A stretch of DNA of 7,306 bases, taken from an uncultured Clostridia bacterium (GTDB lineage Bacteria > Bacillota > Clostridia > Christensenellales > Aristaeellaceae). Of this stretch, positions 1 through 5,583 are shown piece after piece (the first letter of the stretch is position 1; every line of letters starts with the position of its first letter). Both the position numbers and the translations under genes were made by a program. The notes beneath the pieces are model-generated. The model was not told where the DNA came from and made no database searches. It saw only the letters and a list, made by a program, of their open reading frames with translations. The DNA is taken from positions 1-7,306 of the forward strand of contig CAKTTM010000091.1 in the NCBI GenBank assembly GCA_934615145.1, read 5' to 3'.

Positions 1-73
1 GCGCCAGCAGGAACATCAGCAGGTAGTTGATGATCTGGAAGGTCCTGTCGCCCAGGCTCATGCGCTTGAGCAT
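1..73 (-). CDS. Carbohydrate ABC transporter permease, YtcP-like (N-terminal fragment)
   Basis: Only the first 24 codons lie in the window, and the gene runs off the left edge. The translation begins MLKRMSLGDRTFQIINYLLM and continues into hydrophobic residues. The pattern of a short basic head, GDRxFQIINY, then a membrane helix is typical of the second permease of LplB/YtcP-type sugar importers. The ATG at 73 lies one base after the TGA of the upstream permease gene (75-77), so the two are almost certainly cotranscribed and translationally coupled. A purine-rich stretch on the minus strand (AGGAAGGGG, 83-91) about 9 nt upstream can serve as the ribosome-binding site; a start at the ATG at 61 (Met5) is also possible. 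By family knowledge this protein would pair with the neighbouring permease as a heterodimeric channel in the cytoplasmic membrane. Substrate unknown. Confidence 0.82.
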   Translation of the reverse strand, partial: MLKRMSLGDRTFQIINYLLMFLLA

Positions 74-74
74 C

Positions 75-1025
75 TCACCACACCCCTTCCTGGCCCATTT
101 TGTTGGCGGCCCAGTTGGCCGTCACCACCATCACTAGGCTGACCAGCGAGGTGAACAGGCCCACCGCCGTGGTATAGGAATACTCCATGCTCAGCAGGCC
201 CTCGCGGTAGACATAGGTGCTGATGATGTCGGACACCTCATAGATCAGCGGCGAGTACAGCAGCAGCGTCTTCTCATGCCCGACGCTCAGCAGGCTGCCC
301 ACGCGGAAGATCAGCATGATGGAGATGATGGGCAGGATGGAGGGGATGGTGATGTTCCACATCTTGCGGAAGATGCCCGCGCCGTCGATCTCGGCCGCCT
401 CGTAGAGGCCGGGGTCAATATTGCTCATGGCGGCCAGGTAGATGATGGAGTTCCAGCCCACCGACTGCCAGATGGAGGAGAGGGTGTAATAGCTGCGGTA
501 ATACTTGGTGCTGCCTAGGAAATAGATGGGGTCGCCCCCCAGGCGGCTGATGACGGCGTTGATCAGCCCGCCATCCACCGCCAGCAGCTGGCGCACCATG
601 CCGGCCACGATGACGGCGGATAGAAAGTGCGGCAGGTAAGACACCGTCTGCACCAGCTTTTTAAAGCGCCGGGCCTGCACCTCGTTGAGCATCAGGGCAA
701 AGATGATGGCCGAGGGGAAGGAGAACAGCAGGTCATAGAAGCTCAGCAAAAAGGTGTTGCGCAGCAGGCGGCTGAAGTAGATGGAGTTGAGAAAGCGGTT
801 GAAGTGCTTAAGCCCCACCCACTTGGCGCTGAAGATGCCCTCGATGCCCAGGAAGGGCTTGTAATCCTGAAAGGCGATCACAATGCCGAACATGGGCAGA
901 TAATGGTAGACGAAATAATACAGCAGCGGCAGGGCGACCAGCAGGTAGAAGAACTTGTCACGCCTGAGGTAGTAGCCCAGGCCGCGCTTGGTGAGGCGCG
1001 GCAGGCTGCGGGTTGGTTCGGTCAT
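75..1025 (-). CDS. Sugar ABC transporter permease, LplB family
   Basis: A 316-residue integral membrane protein, normal length for LplB-type permeases. A basic cytoplasmic N-terminus (about residues 1-25) is followed by about six hydrophobic segments, roughly 26-50, 92-115, 127-147, 183-200, 226-246 and 284-306. The first carries the family-typical LPLLYYFVYHYLPMFGIVIAF pattern. The cytoplasmic EAA loop, which docks onto the ATPase subunit, is clear at residues 209-232, with E209-A-A, G215, and P228/P232. The ATG at 1025 is supported by a strong AAAGGAGG site on the minus strand (1032-1039) six bases upstream. It forms half of the membrane channel of an importer with the adjacent solute-binding protein and the downstream YtcP-like permease. 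No ATP-binding subunit gene is visible; relatives in Bacillus (the LplABC and YtcQ-YteP-YtcP type) commonly use a shared MsmX-type ATPase encoded elsewhere. The identity as a permease is very secure; the transported sugar is not known. Confidence 0.96.
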   Translation of the reverse strand: MTEPTRSLPRLTKRGLGYYLRRDKFFYLLVALPLLYYFVYHYLPMFGIVIAFQDYKPFLGIEGIFSAKWVGLKHFNRFLNSIYFSRLLRNTFLLSFYDLLFSFPSAIIFALMLNEVQARRFKKLVQTVSYLPHFLSAVIVAGMVRQLLAVDGGLINAVISRLGGDPIYFLGSTKYYRSYYTLSSIWQSVGWNSIIYLAAMSNIDPGLYEAAEIDGAGIFRKMWNITIPSILPIISIMLIFRVGSLLSVGHEKTLLLYSPLIYEVSDIISTYVYREGLLSMEYSYTTAVGLFTSLVSLVMVVTANWAANKMGQEGVW

Positions 1026-1031
1026 GTGCTG

Positions 1032-1039
1032 CCTCCTTT
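1032..1039 (-). promoter_or_regulatory. Ribosome-binding site of the LplB-type permease
   Basis: AAAGGAGG on the minus strand, six bases before the ATG at 1025. It is a near-perfect anti-16S match. It follows the stem-loop at 1057-1093 but is not part of it, so the hairpin should leave this site open. Confidence 0.85.
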
Positions 1040-1056
1040 GTGTTAATCAGGTAGAT

Positions 1057-1093
1057 CAGGGAGGAAGGACGGGTTGAGCGGCCTTCCTCCCTG
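1057..1093 (-). other. Perfect 12-bp intercistronic hairpin, no U-tract
   Basis: In the 89-base gap between the solute-binding-protein stop and the permease start there is an uninterrupted 12-bp inverted repeat. The arms are CAGGGAGGAAGG (plus strand 1057-1068) and CCTTCCTCCCTG (1082-1093), with a 13-base loop (1069-1081). On the transcribed strand the bases after the stem are mixed (ATCTACCTGATTAAC), not a run of U, so it is not a standard rho-independent terminator. Stem-loops placed after binding-protein genes in importer operons, as in malE-malF, are known to protect the upstream mRNA or reduce expression downstream, giving excess binding protein over permease. That role is inferred here from position and structure. 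Partial termination cannot be excluded. Confidence 0.8.
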
Positions 1094-1114
1094 CAATGGT
1101 TCAGATGGTAGAGC

Positions 1115-2728
1115 TTACTTCTTGAGCAGCTCGTACTGGCGGGTGTATTCCTTCTGCATGTCGACCAGGCCGATGCGGTTGAGCTCCTCGATGAAGCTGT
1201 CCCACTCGCTCAGGTCGCGCTCGCCGATGAAGAACTTGGGCAGCTGCTCGGAGACATAAGTGGTCAGGTCGGAGTAGCTGGGCACATTGTCCTTCATGGC
1301 CACGGTGTCCCAGACGATGCCGTACTCCACGCCCGGCTCCAGGGTGACGTCAAAGTTGTCCAGGTTCTTCTGCAGCCACAGGCTATGCATGGTCTGGCGG
1401 CCCCACTGGTCGGAGATCACGCCCAGCACTTCGGTGGGCAGACCCACCGAGGTGGTGAAGTTGGAGTAGTAGGCGATGTTGTTGTCGTAGGTCAGCTCGC
1501 CGTTTACATCCTTGTACATGGCCGTGCCCTTGTCATCGGCCCAGCCGGCGGTGGCAAAGGTCTCGGTCTCGGCCTTGGGATCCTTGGGGTCAAACTGCCA
1601 GTGGAAGTCCTTGACGCCCCACATGGTGGTGTAGTAGTTGAGCCAGTTCTCATACTGCCAGAAGATGTACTTCATCGCCGCTTCCGGGTTCTTGGCCTTG
1701 CTGCTCAGCAGCAGGCCGCTGGGGTTGGAGTTGGTGCGGGTCTCGATGACGTTGCCGTTGGGGCCCTTGATGCCCGCCTCGCTGATGACATAGGCGCGGG
1801 GGTACTTCTCCAGGTCAAAATCGGTGGGGGCCAGCAGGTTCTCCGTCAGCACCGCGTCGCGGGTGGTGACATTGGAGTACCAGGTGGCGGTAGCGGCGAC
1901 GGCGCCCTTGGCGATCTGATCGCGGATGGCGGGGGTATCCCAGGAGAAAGCTTCCTTATGGATGATGCCGTCCTTGTACCACTGCAGCATCTTGGCCACA
2001 AAATCAGTATAGCCCTTGGCCAGGTAGACGGGCTTGATCAGGCCGTCGGTCTCGTCCAGCCACATGCCGTTGCCACCCTCTACAAAGCCGCCCACAAAGG
2101 CGAACTGCAGGTGAGAGGTGGTGGTGGTGCCCAGCGGCACGGTCTGGCCGTTGCCATAGGGGTCCAGCTCCTTGACGGCGTAGAGGTAGGCCTCCAGCTC
2201 TTCAAAGGTGTCGGGCACTTCCATGCCCAGCTTGTCCAGCCAGTCGGCGCGGAAGAAGACCTGGTGGGGAGTGGTGGGCGTCATGCGGGGCATGCCCCAG
2301 ATGTTGCCCTCGGCGTCGGTCATGCCGCTCCAGGCGTCCCAGGGGGCCCAGGTATCCCAGATCAGCGGGAAGTCCTTGAGGTAGTCGTTCCAAGGCTGTA
2401 TCATGCCAGTCTCGTAGAAGTTGCGCCAGTCGCCCCAGAACAGGTCAACGGGCTCGCCGCCGGCCAGCATGAGGTTGAGCTTTTCGACAGCGCCCTGCGT
2501 GGGGGCCAGCTGTGCCTCCACCCACACACCGGTCTCGTCGTAGAGCTTTTTCTGCACCATCTGGTAGCCCGCGTCGGTCGAGCCGGCCTCAGAGCCAGCG
2601 GTGGAGGCGCCTGCGCCAGAGTTCTGATACAGCGTGACCAGCGGCGCGCCCTCGGGCGCGGTGGCCAGCGCGCTGACGCCGCCCAAAAGCAGACATACAG
2701 CAAGAAGCAGTGCCATGGTTCTTTTCAT
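1115..2728 (-). CDS. Extracellular carbohydrate-binding protein of an ABC importer (LplA/YtcQ-like, SBP family 1)
   Basis: A 537-residue secreted substrate-binding protein, typical length for the large LplA/YtcQ-type binding proteins. The N-terminus has a basic start (MKRTM), a hydrophobic core (about 6-18) and a plausible signal peptidase I site after A20-L21-A22. The only early cysteine, C12, sits inside the hydrophobic core in the context LAVC, which does not match a normal lipobox (L-A/S-G/A-C). Family marks are a VDLFWGDWRNFYETGMIQPW segment (94-113), FFRADWLDKLG with VPDTFEEL (158-178), the acidic turn DPYGNG (189-194), and a C-terminal GERDLSEWDSFIEELNRIG block (502-520). The ATG at 2728 is fixed by AGGAGGA at 2735-2741. 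It should capture a sugar or oligosaccharide outside the membrane and deliver it to the two permeases encoded downstream. Aromatic residues are plentiful, as expected for a sugar pocket, but the ligand cannot be named. Confidence 0.94.
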   Translation of the reverse strand: MKRTMALLLAVCLLLGGVSALATAPEGAPLVTLYQNSGAGASTAGSEAGSTDAGYQMVQKKLYDETGVWVEAQLAPTQGAVEKLNLMLAGGEPVDLFWGDWRNFYETGMIQPWNDYLKDFPLIWDTWAPWDAWSGMTDAEGNIWGMPRMTPTTPHQVFFRADWLDKLGMEVPDTFEELEAYLYAVKELDPYGNGQTVPLGTTTTSHLQFAFVGGFVEGGNGMWLDETDGLIKPVYLAKGYTDFVAKMLQWYKDGIIHKEAFSWDTPAIRDQIAKGAVAATATWYSNVTTRDAVLTENLLAPTDFDLEKYPRAYVISEAGIKGPNGNVIETRTNSNPSGLLLSSKAKNPEAAMKYIFWQYENWLNYYTTMWGVKDFHWQFDPKDPKAETETFATAGWADDKGTAMYKDVNGELTYDNNIAYYSNFTTSVGLPTEVLGVISDQWGRQTMHSLWLQKNLDNFDVTLEPGVEYGIVWDTVAMKDNVPSYSDLTTYVSEQLPKFFIGERDLSEWDSFIEELNRIGLVDMQKEYTRQYELLKK

Positions 2729-2734
2729 GAGAAA

Positions 2735-2741
2735 TCCTCCT
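2735..2741 (-). promoter_or_regulatory. Ribosome-binding site of the solute-binding protein gene
   Basis: AGGAGGA on the minus strand with a six-base gap to the ATG at 2728. It is the strongest Shine-Dalgarno match in the window, which suits a binding protein made in excess over its membrane partners. Confidence 0.88.
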
Positions 2742-2773
2742 GAGTTTGGCCGAAAGGCACATGTTGTGCGACC

Positions 2774-2802
2774 ATCATAGCGGAAGCAAAGCCATCTGTA
2801 GA
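2774..2802 (-). promoter_or_regulatory. Candidate sigma-A promoter of the solute-binding protein operon
   Basis: Reading the minus strand, TCTACA (2797-2802; 4 of 6 to TTGACA) lies 17 bases from TATGAT (2774-2779; 5 of 6 to TATAAT). It predicts a start near 2767 and a leader of about 39 bases before the ATG at 2728. The -35 is only moderate, which would fit a regulated promoter. A weaker alternative -10 (TATAAC, 2829-2834) lies inside the AT-rich block upstream but lacks a recognisable -35. Confidence 0.5.
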
Positions 2803-2821
2803 GCTTTTTGGCAAAATTGAT

Positions 2822-2855
2822 GATACAAGTTATATTCTGTATTACAGATTGTATT
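2822..2855. promoter_or_regulatory. AT-rich repeat block upstream of the transporter operon; candidate operator
   Basis: This short AT-rich block stands out from the GC-rich surroundings. It contains an 11-bp perfect palindrome, CTGTATTACAG (2837-2847), a direct repeat of TGTATT at 2838-2843 and 2850-2855 with a 12-bp period, and an inverted copy GATACA at 2822-2827. Repeated TGTAT/ATACA half-sites are what dimeric sugar-responsive regulators often bind. The neighbouring regulator's promoter carries very similar words (TGTGTTAC and GATACA, 4037-4052). The block lies upstream of the best promoter candidate (about -55 to -88 from its predicted start). A repressor bound here would therefore need a second site or a different promoter, or the protein could act as an activator. 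The binding protein is inferred. Confidence 0.45.
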
Positions 2856-2896
2856 GGAGGTTATGTTGAAAGGAAGGGGCTGGGCCCTGCTTTGAC

Positions 2897-4021
2897 TCAG
2901 CTTCGCGTGCTGCTGGCCCTGGTCACCAGGCTGCAGCCATAGACGCTCAGGTCCTGCGGCGGTCTCTCACCGCTGACCAGCTGCCAGAGCATCTGCGCCG
3001 AGGCGCGGCCGATATCATGCAGCGGGTAGGCCACGCTGCTGAGCCTGGGCGACAGCTGGTCGCAGATGCCGGTGTTGTCGCAGCTGACGATCAGCACATC
3101 CCGGCCCGGCTCGCGCCCCCGTTTCCGCAGCGCCTGGTAGGCCTCGCGCGCCACGCGATCGTTAAAGGCAAAGATGCCGTCGATCTCCGAATGCTCGTCC
3201 AGCAGCCGCTCCGCCGCCGGGATGCCCCGCTCGTAGTGGAAGATGTCCTCACAGGACAGCAGGGGCTGCTGCGCGCCCTCCCCCGCCTCGCTCAGCGCGG
3301 TCAGGTAGCCCTGATAGCGCTCGTAGGCGCCCTGGTACATGGGGGACGACAGAAAGGCGATGCGCTGGCAGCCCTGGGCCATCAGGTGACGGGTGCCGAT
3401 GTGCCCCGCCTGACAGGAATTGCCATAGACGCCGGGCACGCTGCGCATGTCCAGGGGTCTGAAGCAGCTGACGATGCGGATGCCGCTGTCCAGCAGCGCA
3501 GGCAAAGCCAGAGGGTTGCCCTGCCCGCCGATGGCCGGCACCACGATCATGCCGCTGGTGCCGCTCAAAGCCAGGCGGTGCATGATGTCCTCCTGCTGGG
3601 GGATGCTGTTGTCGGTGTTGCTGACGATCAGATTGATGTCATGCTGCGAGGCCACATCCTGCACGGCGCGCAGTATATTGGGATAGATATCATAGAGTAT
3701 GTTGCTCAGCAGCAGCGCCCAGCTATTTGCCCGCAAAGGGCCCATATCGGCCTTGAGGCGCAGCCAGCGCTGGCTGGCCTGGTCGGGCGGGGCCTCCGGC
3801 CCCTGGCGGCTGGCCACATAGGTGCCGCTACCATCACGGGCCACCAGATAGCGCTGGGCGATCAGATCGGCGATGGCGTGCTCCAGCGTGGTGCGCGCCA
3901 CGCCAAAGTGGCTGGCCAGCGCGTTGCGGTTGGGCAGCTTGCTGCCCTCCTCCAGCTCACTGATATAGTCCAGCAGCTGCCGCGCCACCAGCTGATACTT
4001 CAGTCCTGGCCCTTTTGTCAT
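2897..4021 (-). CDS. GntR-HTH/LacI-sensor hybrid transcriptional regulator (AraR-like architecture)
   Basis: A 374-residue cytoplasmic DNA-binding protein if it starts at the ATG at 4021. Residues about 7-70 form a GntR-type winged helix: KYQLVARQLLDYI, then LPNRNALASHFGVARTTLEHAI (29-50), then the wing GSGTYV (64-69). Residues about 100-370 resemble the periplasmic-binding-protein-like sensor of LacI/PurR regulators, with SGMIVVPAI (157-164), IFAFNDRVAREAYQALRKRG (283-302), DVLIVSCDNTG (308-318) and a C-terminal LVTRASS. This is the domain order of AraR of Bacillus subtilis; the sensor usually binds a sugar that changes DNA affinity. I prefer the ATG at 4021 because GGAG (4028-4031) lies six bases upstream. 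The in-frame TTG at 4093 would put the N-terminus inside the terminator T-run and across the promoter. The gene has its own promoter and sits next to a sugar importer, its likely target. The effector is unknown. Confidence 0.93.
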   Translation of the reverse strand: MTKGPGLKYQLVARQLLDYISELEEGSKLPNRNALASHFGVARTTLEHAIADLIAQRYLVARDGSGTYVASRQGPEAPPDQASQRWLRLKADMGPLRANSWALLLSNILYDIYPNILRAVQDVASQHDINLIVSNTDNSIPQQEDIMHRLALSGTSGMIVVPAIGGQGNPLALPALLDSGIRIVSCFRPLDMRSVPGVYGNSCQAGHIGTRHLMAQGCQRIAFLSSPMYQGAYERYQGYLTALSEAGEGAQQPLLSCEDIFHYERGIPAAERLLDEHSEIDGIFAFNDRVAREAYQALRKRGREPGRDVLIVSCDNTGICDQLSPRLSSVAYPLHDIGRASAQMLWQLVSGERPPQDLSVYGCSLVTRASSTRS

Positions 4022-4027
4022 CACACA

Positions 4028-4031
4028 CTCC
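4028..4031 (-). promoter_or_regulatory. Ribosome-binding site that fixes the regulator start
   Basis: GGAG on the minus strand, six bases from the ATG at 4021 (a GTG immediately before it is a less likely alternative). It lies about 14 bases after the predicted transcription start and supports the 374-residue form over the longer reading frame from the TTG at 4093. Confidence 0.7.
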
Positions 4032-4036
4032 AAAGC

Positions 4037-4052
4037 TGTGTTACTGGATACA
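4037..4052. promoter_or_regulatory. Candidate autoregulatory operator over the regulator's start site
   Basis: Plus strand TGTGT-N6-ATACA is an imperfect inverted repeat that abuts the -10 hexamer and covers the predicted transcription start (about 4045). On the minus strand it contains GTAACACAG, which matches GTAATACAG in the palindrome upstream of the transporter operon (2837-2845) at 8 of 9 positions. It also contains GATACA, as that block does. The position is classical for repression. That the adjacent GntR/LacI hybrid binds both sites is inference. Confidence 0.42.
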
Positions 4053-4080
4053 CTATAACGCGGCGGCAGTGGGCTGTCAA
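4052..4080 (-). promoter_or_regulatory. Near-consensus sigma-A promoter of the regulator gene
   Basis: Minus strand TTGACA (4075-4080, perfect -35), a spacer of exactly 17 bases (4058-4074), and TATAGT (4052-4057, 5 of 6). The predicted start near 4045 gives a leader of about 24 bases ending at the ATG at 4021. The -35 begins 11 bases after the T-run of the histidine-operon terminator, so the regulator is an independent transcription unit rather than part of the his operon. Confidence 0.85.
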
Positions 4081-4091
4081 CGACAGAACAC

Positions 4092-4123
4092 AAAAAAGGG
4101 GCGGCTCATCGCTGACCCGCCCC
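4092..4123 (-). terminator. Intrinsic terminator of the his operon
   Basis: On the minus strand the stem GGGGCGG / CCGCCCC (plus 4117-4123 and 4098-4104) is followed at once by six T (4092-4097). Inside it, a G-G mismatch and a further TCA/TGA pairing close on a GCGA loop, a GNRA-type tetraloop (4109-4112). This is a strong rho-independent terminator for transcripts coming from hisIE, about 40 bases after its stop codon. The opposite orientation lacks a T-run, so it acts one way. Confidence 0.93.
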
Positions 4124-4140
4124 CTGCACTCGTCTGCCAT

Positions 4141-4156
4141 TGTTCCACGTGAAACA
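4141..4156. other. parS: parS site (ParB/Spo0J-binding centromere-like element)
   Basis: The 16 bases TGTTCCACGTGAAACA match the Bacillus subtilis-type parS consensus TGTTNCACGTGAAACA at every position. The site lies between genes, six bases beyond the hisIE stop codon and upstream of the terminator. In known systems ParB (Spo0J) loads here as a CTP-dependent clamp, spreads along DNA and recruits SMC and ParA for chromosome segregation. Most bacterial parS sites lie near oriC. A chance match in a window of this size is roughly one in a hundred thousand, counting both strands. Neither parA/parB nor dnaA is in the window, so function is inferred from the sequence alone. Confidence 0.88.
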
Positions 4157-4162
4157 TCCAGG

Positions 4163-4825
4163 CTATTGGCTATCCCTTTTCTCCCCGCCCAGGGTCTCCT
4201 GCTTCACCTTCTTGTCCACCACATGGCGGCGGGCCAGCTCGTCCTTGACTTCGTCCACGCCGATGCCCATCTGGGCCATCAACACCAGCACATGGTAGCA
4301 CAGGTCGGCGATCTCGTAGATGGTCTCGGTCCTGTCGCCGCCCTTGCCGGCCACGATGACCTCGGTGGCTTCCTCGCCCACCTTCTTGAGTATCTTGTCC
4401 AGGCCCTTCTCAAACAGATAGGTGGTGTAGCTGCCTTCCTTCTTCTCCGTCCGGCGGCCCTCGATCAAGTCATAGAGGCCGCGCAGGCTGAAGGCGGGGT
4501 CGCCGGGCAGTATCTCATCCTCAAAGCAGCTGGTGCTGCCTGTGTGGCAGGTGGGGCCCTCAGGCCGGGCGCGGATCAGCAGCGCGTCCCGGTCGCAGTC
4601 GGCCGCGATGCTGTGCACATGCAGCCAGTGGCCGCTGGTCTCGCCCTTGCGCCAGAGCGTCTGGCGCGAGCGGCTGTAAAAGCAGCAGCGCTTTTCCTCC
4701 AGCGTGATCGCCAGGCTTTCTTCATTCATATAGCCCAGCATCAGCACCTGGCCGGTCTGATGATCCTGCACGATGGCGGGGATCAGGCCCTGGGCGTCAT
4801 AGTGCAATCGCGTATCGTCCATCAT
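4163..4825 (-). CDS. hisIE: Bifunctional phosphoribosyl-AMP cyclohydrolase / phosphoribosyl-ATP pyrophosphatase
   Basis: This fused enzyme (220 residues) catalyses steps 2 and 3 of histidine synthesis. The C-terminal HisE domain hydrolyses PR-ATP to PR-AMP, and the N-terminal HisI domain opens the purine ring to give ProFAR. The HisI part (about 1-105) has [15 protein letters not shown] (51-65), the metal-binding D76-C77-D78-R79-D80, and cysteines C93 and C100 in the [11 protein letters not shown] segment; C77, C93 and C100 are the expected zinc ligands. The HisE part (about 115-203) has [20 protein letters not shown] (132-151) and the acidic helix EEATE (151-155), followed by an [14 protein letters not shown] helix. 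The ATG at 4825 overlaps the hisF stop as ATGA; a second ATG follows directly, so the N-terminus may be one residue shorter. It is the last gene of the operon, followed by parS and the terminator. Identity is very secure. Confidence 0.97.
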   Translation of the reverse strand: MMDDTRLHYDAQGLIPAIVQDHQTGQVLMLGYMNEESLAITLEEKRCCFYSRSRQTLWRKGETSGHWLHVHSIAADCDRDALLIRARPEGPTCHTGSTSCFEDEILPGDPAFSLRGLYDLIEGRRTEKKEGSYTTYLFEKGLDKILKKVGEEATEVIVAGKGGDRTETIYEIADLCYHVLVLMAQMGIGVDEVKDELARRHVVDKKVKQETLGGEKRDSQ

Positions 4826-5583
4826 ATCATCCTCACATTGATGCCGGCGCCCTGCAGCTGACGCTTAAGATCGGGAATGCCAAGCTCGCCATAATGAAAG
4901 ATGCTGGCGGCAAGGCCGGCGTCCACATCGGGCACCTGTTGAAAGAGCCTGATAAAGTCCTGCGCGCTGCCGGCGCCGCCGGAGGCGATGACGGGCACGC
5001 GCGCGATCTGACAGACCTGCATTAGCAGCGGGATGTCAAAGCCCTGTTTGACGCCATCGGTGTCGATGGAGTTGACCACCAGCTCACCCGCGCCCAGGTC
5101 AAGCCCCCGGCGTATCCAGTCCAGCGCGTCCATGCCGGTGTCCTCGCGCCCGCCTTTGGCAAACACCCGGTAGCCATCCCCCACGCGCTTGACATCCACG
5201 CTTAAAACCACGCATTGGCTGCCGTAGTGCCGGGCGGCCTCTGCGATCAGCTCCGGCCGCTTGATGGCGCCGGAGTTGACGCTCACCTTGTCGGCGCCGG
5301 CCTGCAGCACGCGCTCAAAATCCGCCAGGCTGCTGATGCCCCCGCCCACCGTCAGCGGGATGAAGACCTCGCACGCGGTCTGCAGCAGGATATCGGTGAA
5401 CAGCGCCCGGCCCTCATGACTGGCCGTGATGTCATAGAAGACCAGCTCGTCCGCGCCTTCGCTCGAATACCTGCGCGCCAGCGCCACGGGCGAGTCGACC
5501 TCCCGGATGTTTTCAAAGCGCTGGCCCTTGACCACCATGCCATCCCGCACATCCAGGCAGGGAATGATTCTTTTCGTGATCAC
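4822..5583 (-). CDS. hisF: Imidazole glycerol phosphate synthase, cyclase subunit
   Basis: HisF (253 residues, the usual length) is a TIM barrel that takes ammonia channelled from HisH and converts PRFAR to imidazole-glycerol phosphate and AICAR. The N-terminal [15 protein letters not shown] (6-20) carries the catalytic D11, and LSVDVKR (127-133) carries the second catalytic residue D130, both at canonical positions. Phosphate-binding loops are visible at VGGGI (79-83) and ASGGAG (200-205). Translation starts at a GTG (5583) that overlaps the hisA stop as GTGA, with GGAGG a few bases upstream. It also overlaps hisIE by four bases. Its partner HisH is encoded two genes upstream in the same operon. 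Confidence 0.98.
   Translation of the reverse strand: MITKRIIPCLDVRDGMVVKGQRFENIREVDSPVALARRYSSEGADELVFYDITASHEGRALFTDILLQTACEVFIPLTVGGGISSLADFERVLQAGADKVSVNSGAIKRPELIAEAARHYGSQCVVLSVDVKRVGDGYRVFAKGGREDTGMDALDWIRRGLDLGAGELVVNSIDTDGVKQGFDIPLLMQVCQIARVPVIASGGAGSAQDFIRLFQQVPDVDAGLAASIFHYGELGIPDLKRQLQGAGINVRMI

Noticed and set aside
1385..2743. A 452-codon plus-strand open frame opposite the solute-binding protein
   Set aside because: Low-complexity G/V/H-rich translation with no family resemblance. It is the complement of a strongly supported gene with its own ribosome site.
2765..2800. A catabolite-responsive (cre) site near the transporter promoter
   Set aside because: The GGAAGCAAAG/CTTTGCTTCC stretch lacks the central CG and symmetry of the CcpA consensus.
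2823..2854. ATACAA / TTGTAT as arms of one large inverted repeat
   Set aside because: The outer arms and the inner palindrome are not concentric (centres about 3.5 bp apart), so I describe repeated half-sites rather than a single nested operator.
2877..2887. A possible terminator just after the regulator stop
   Set aside because: Only a GGGC/GCCC stem of 4 bp with a 3-base loop, followed by CTTCCTTTC. This is too weak, so read-through from the regulator into the transporter genes remains possible.
3017..4861. A 614-codon plus-strand open frame across the regulator and hisIE
   Set aside because: It runs antisense to two well-identified genes and crosses the parS, terminator and promoter region. 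Its composition is a high-GC shadow, with many H, Q, A and G residues and no recognisable domain.
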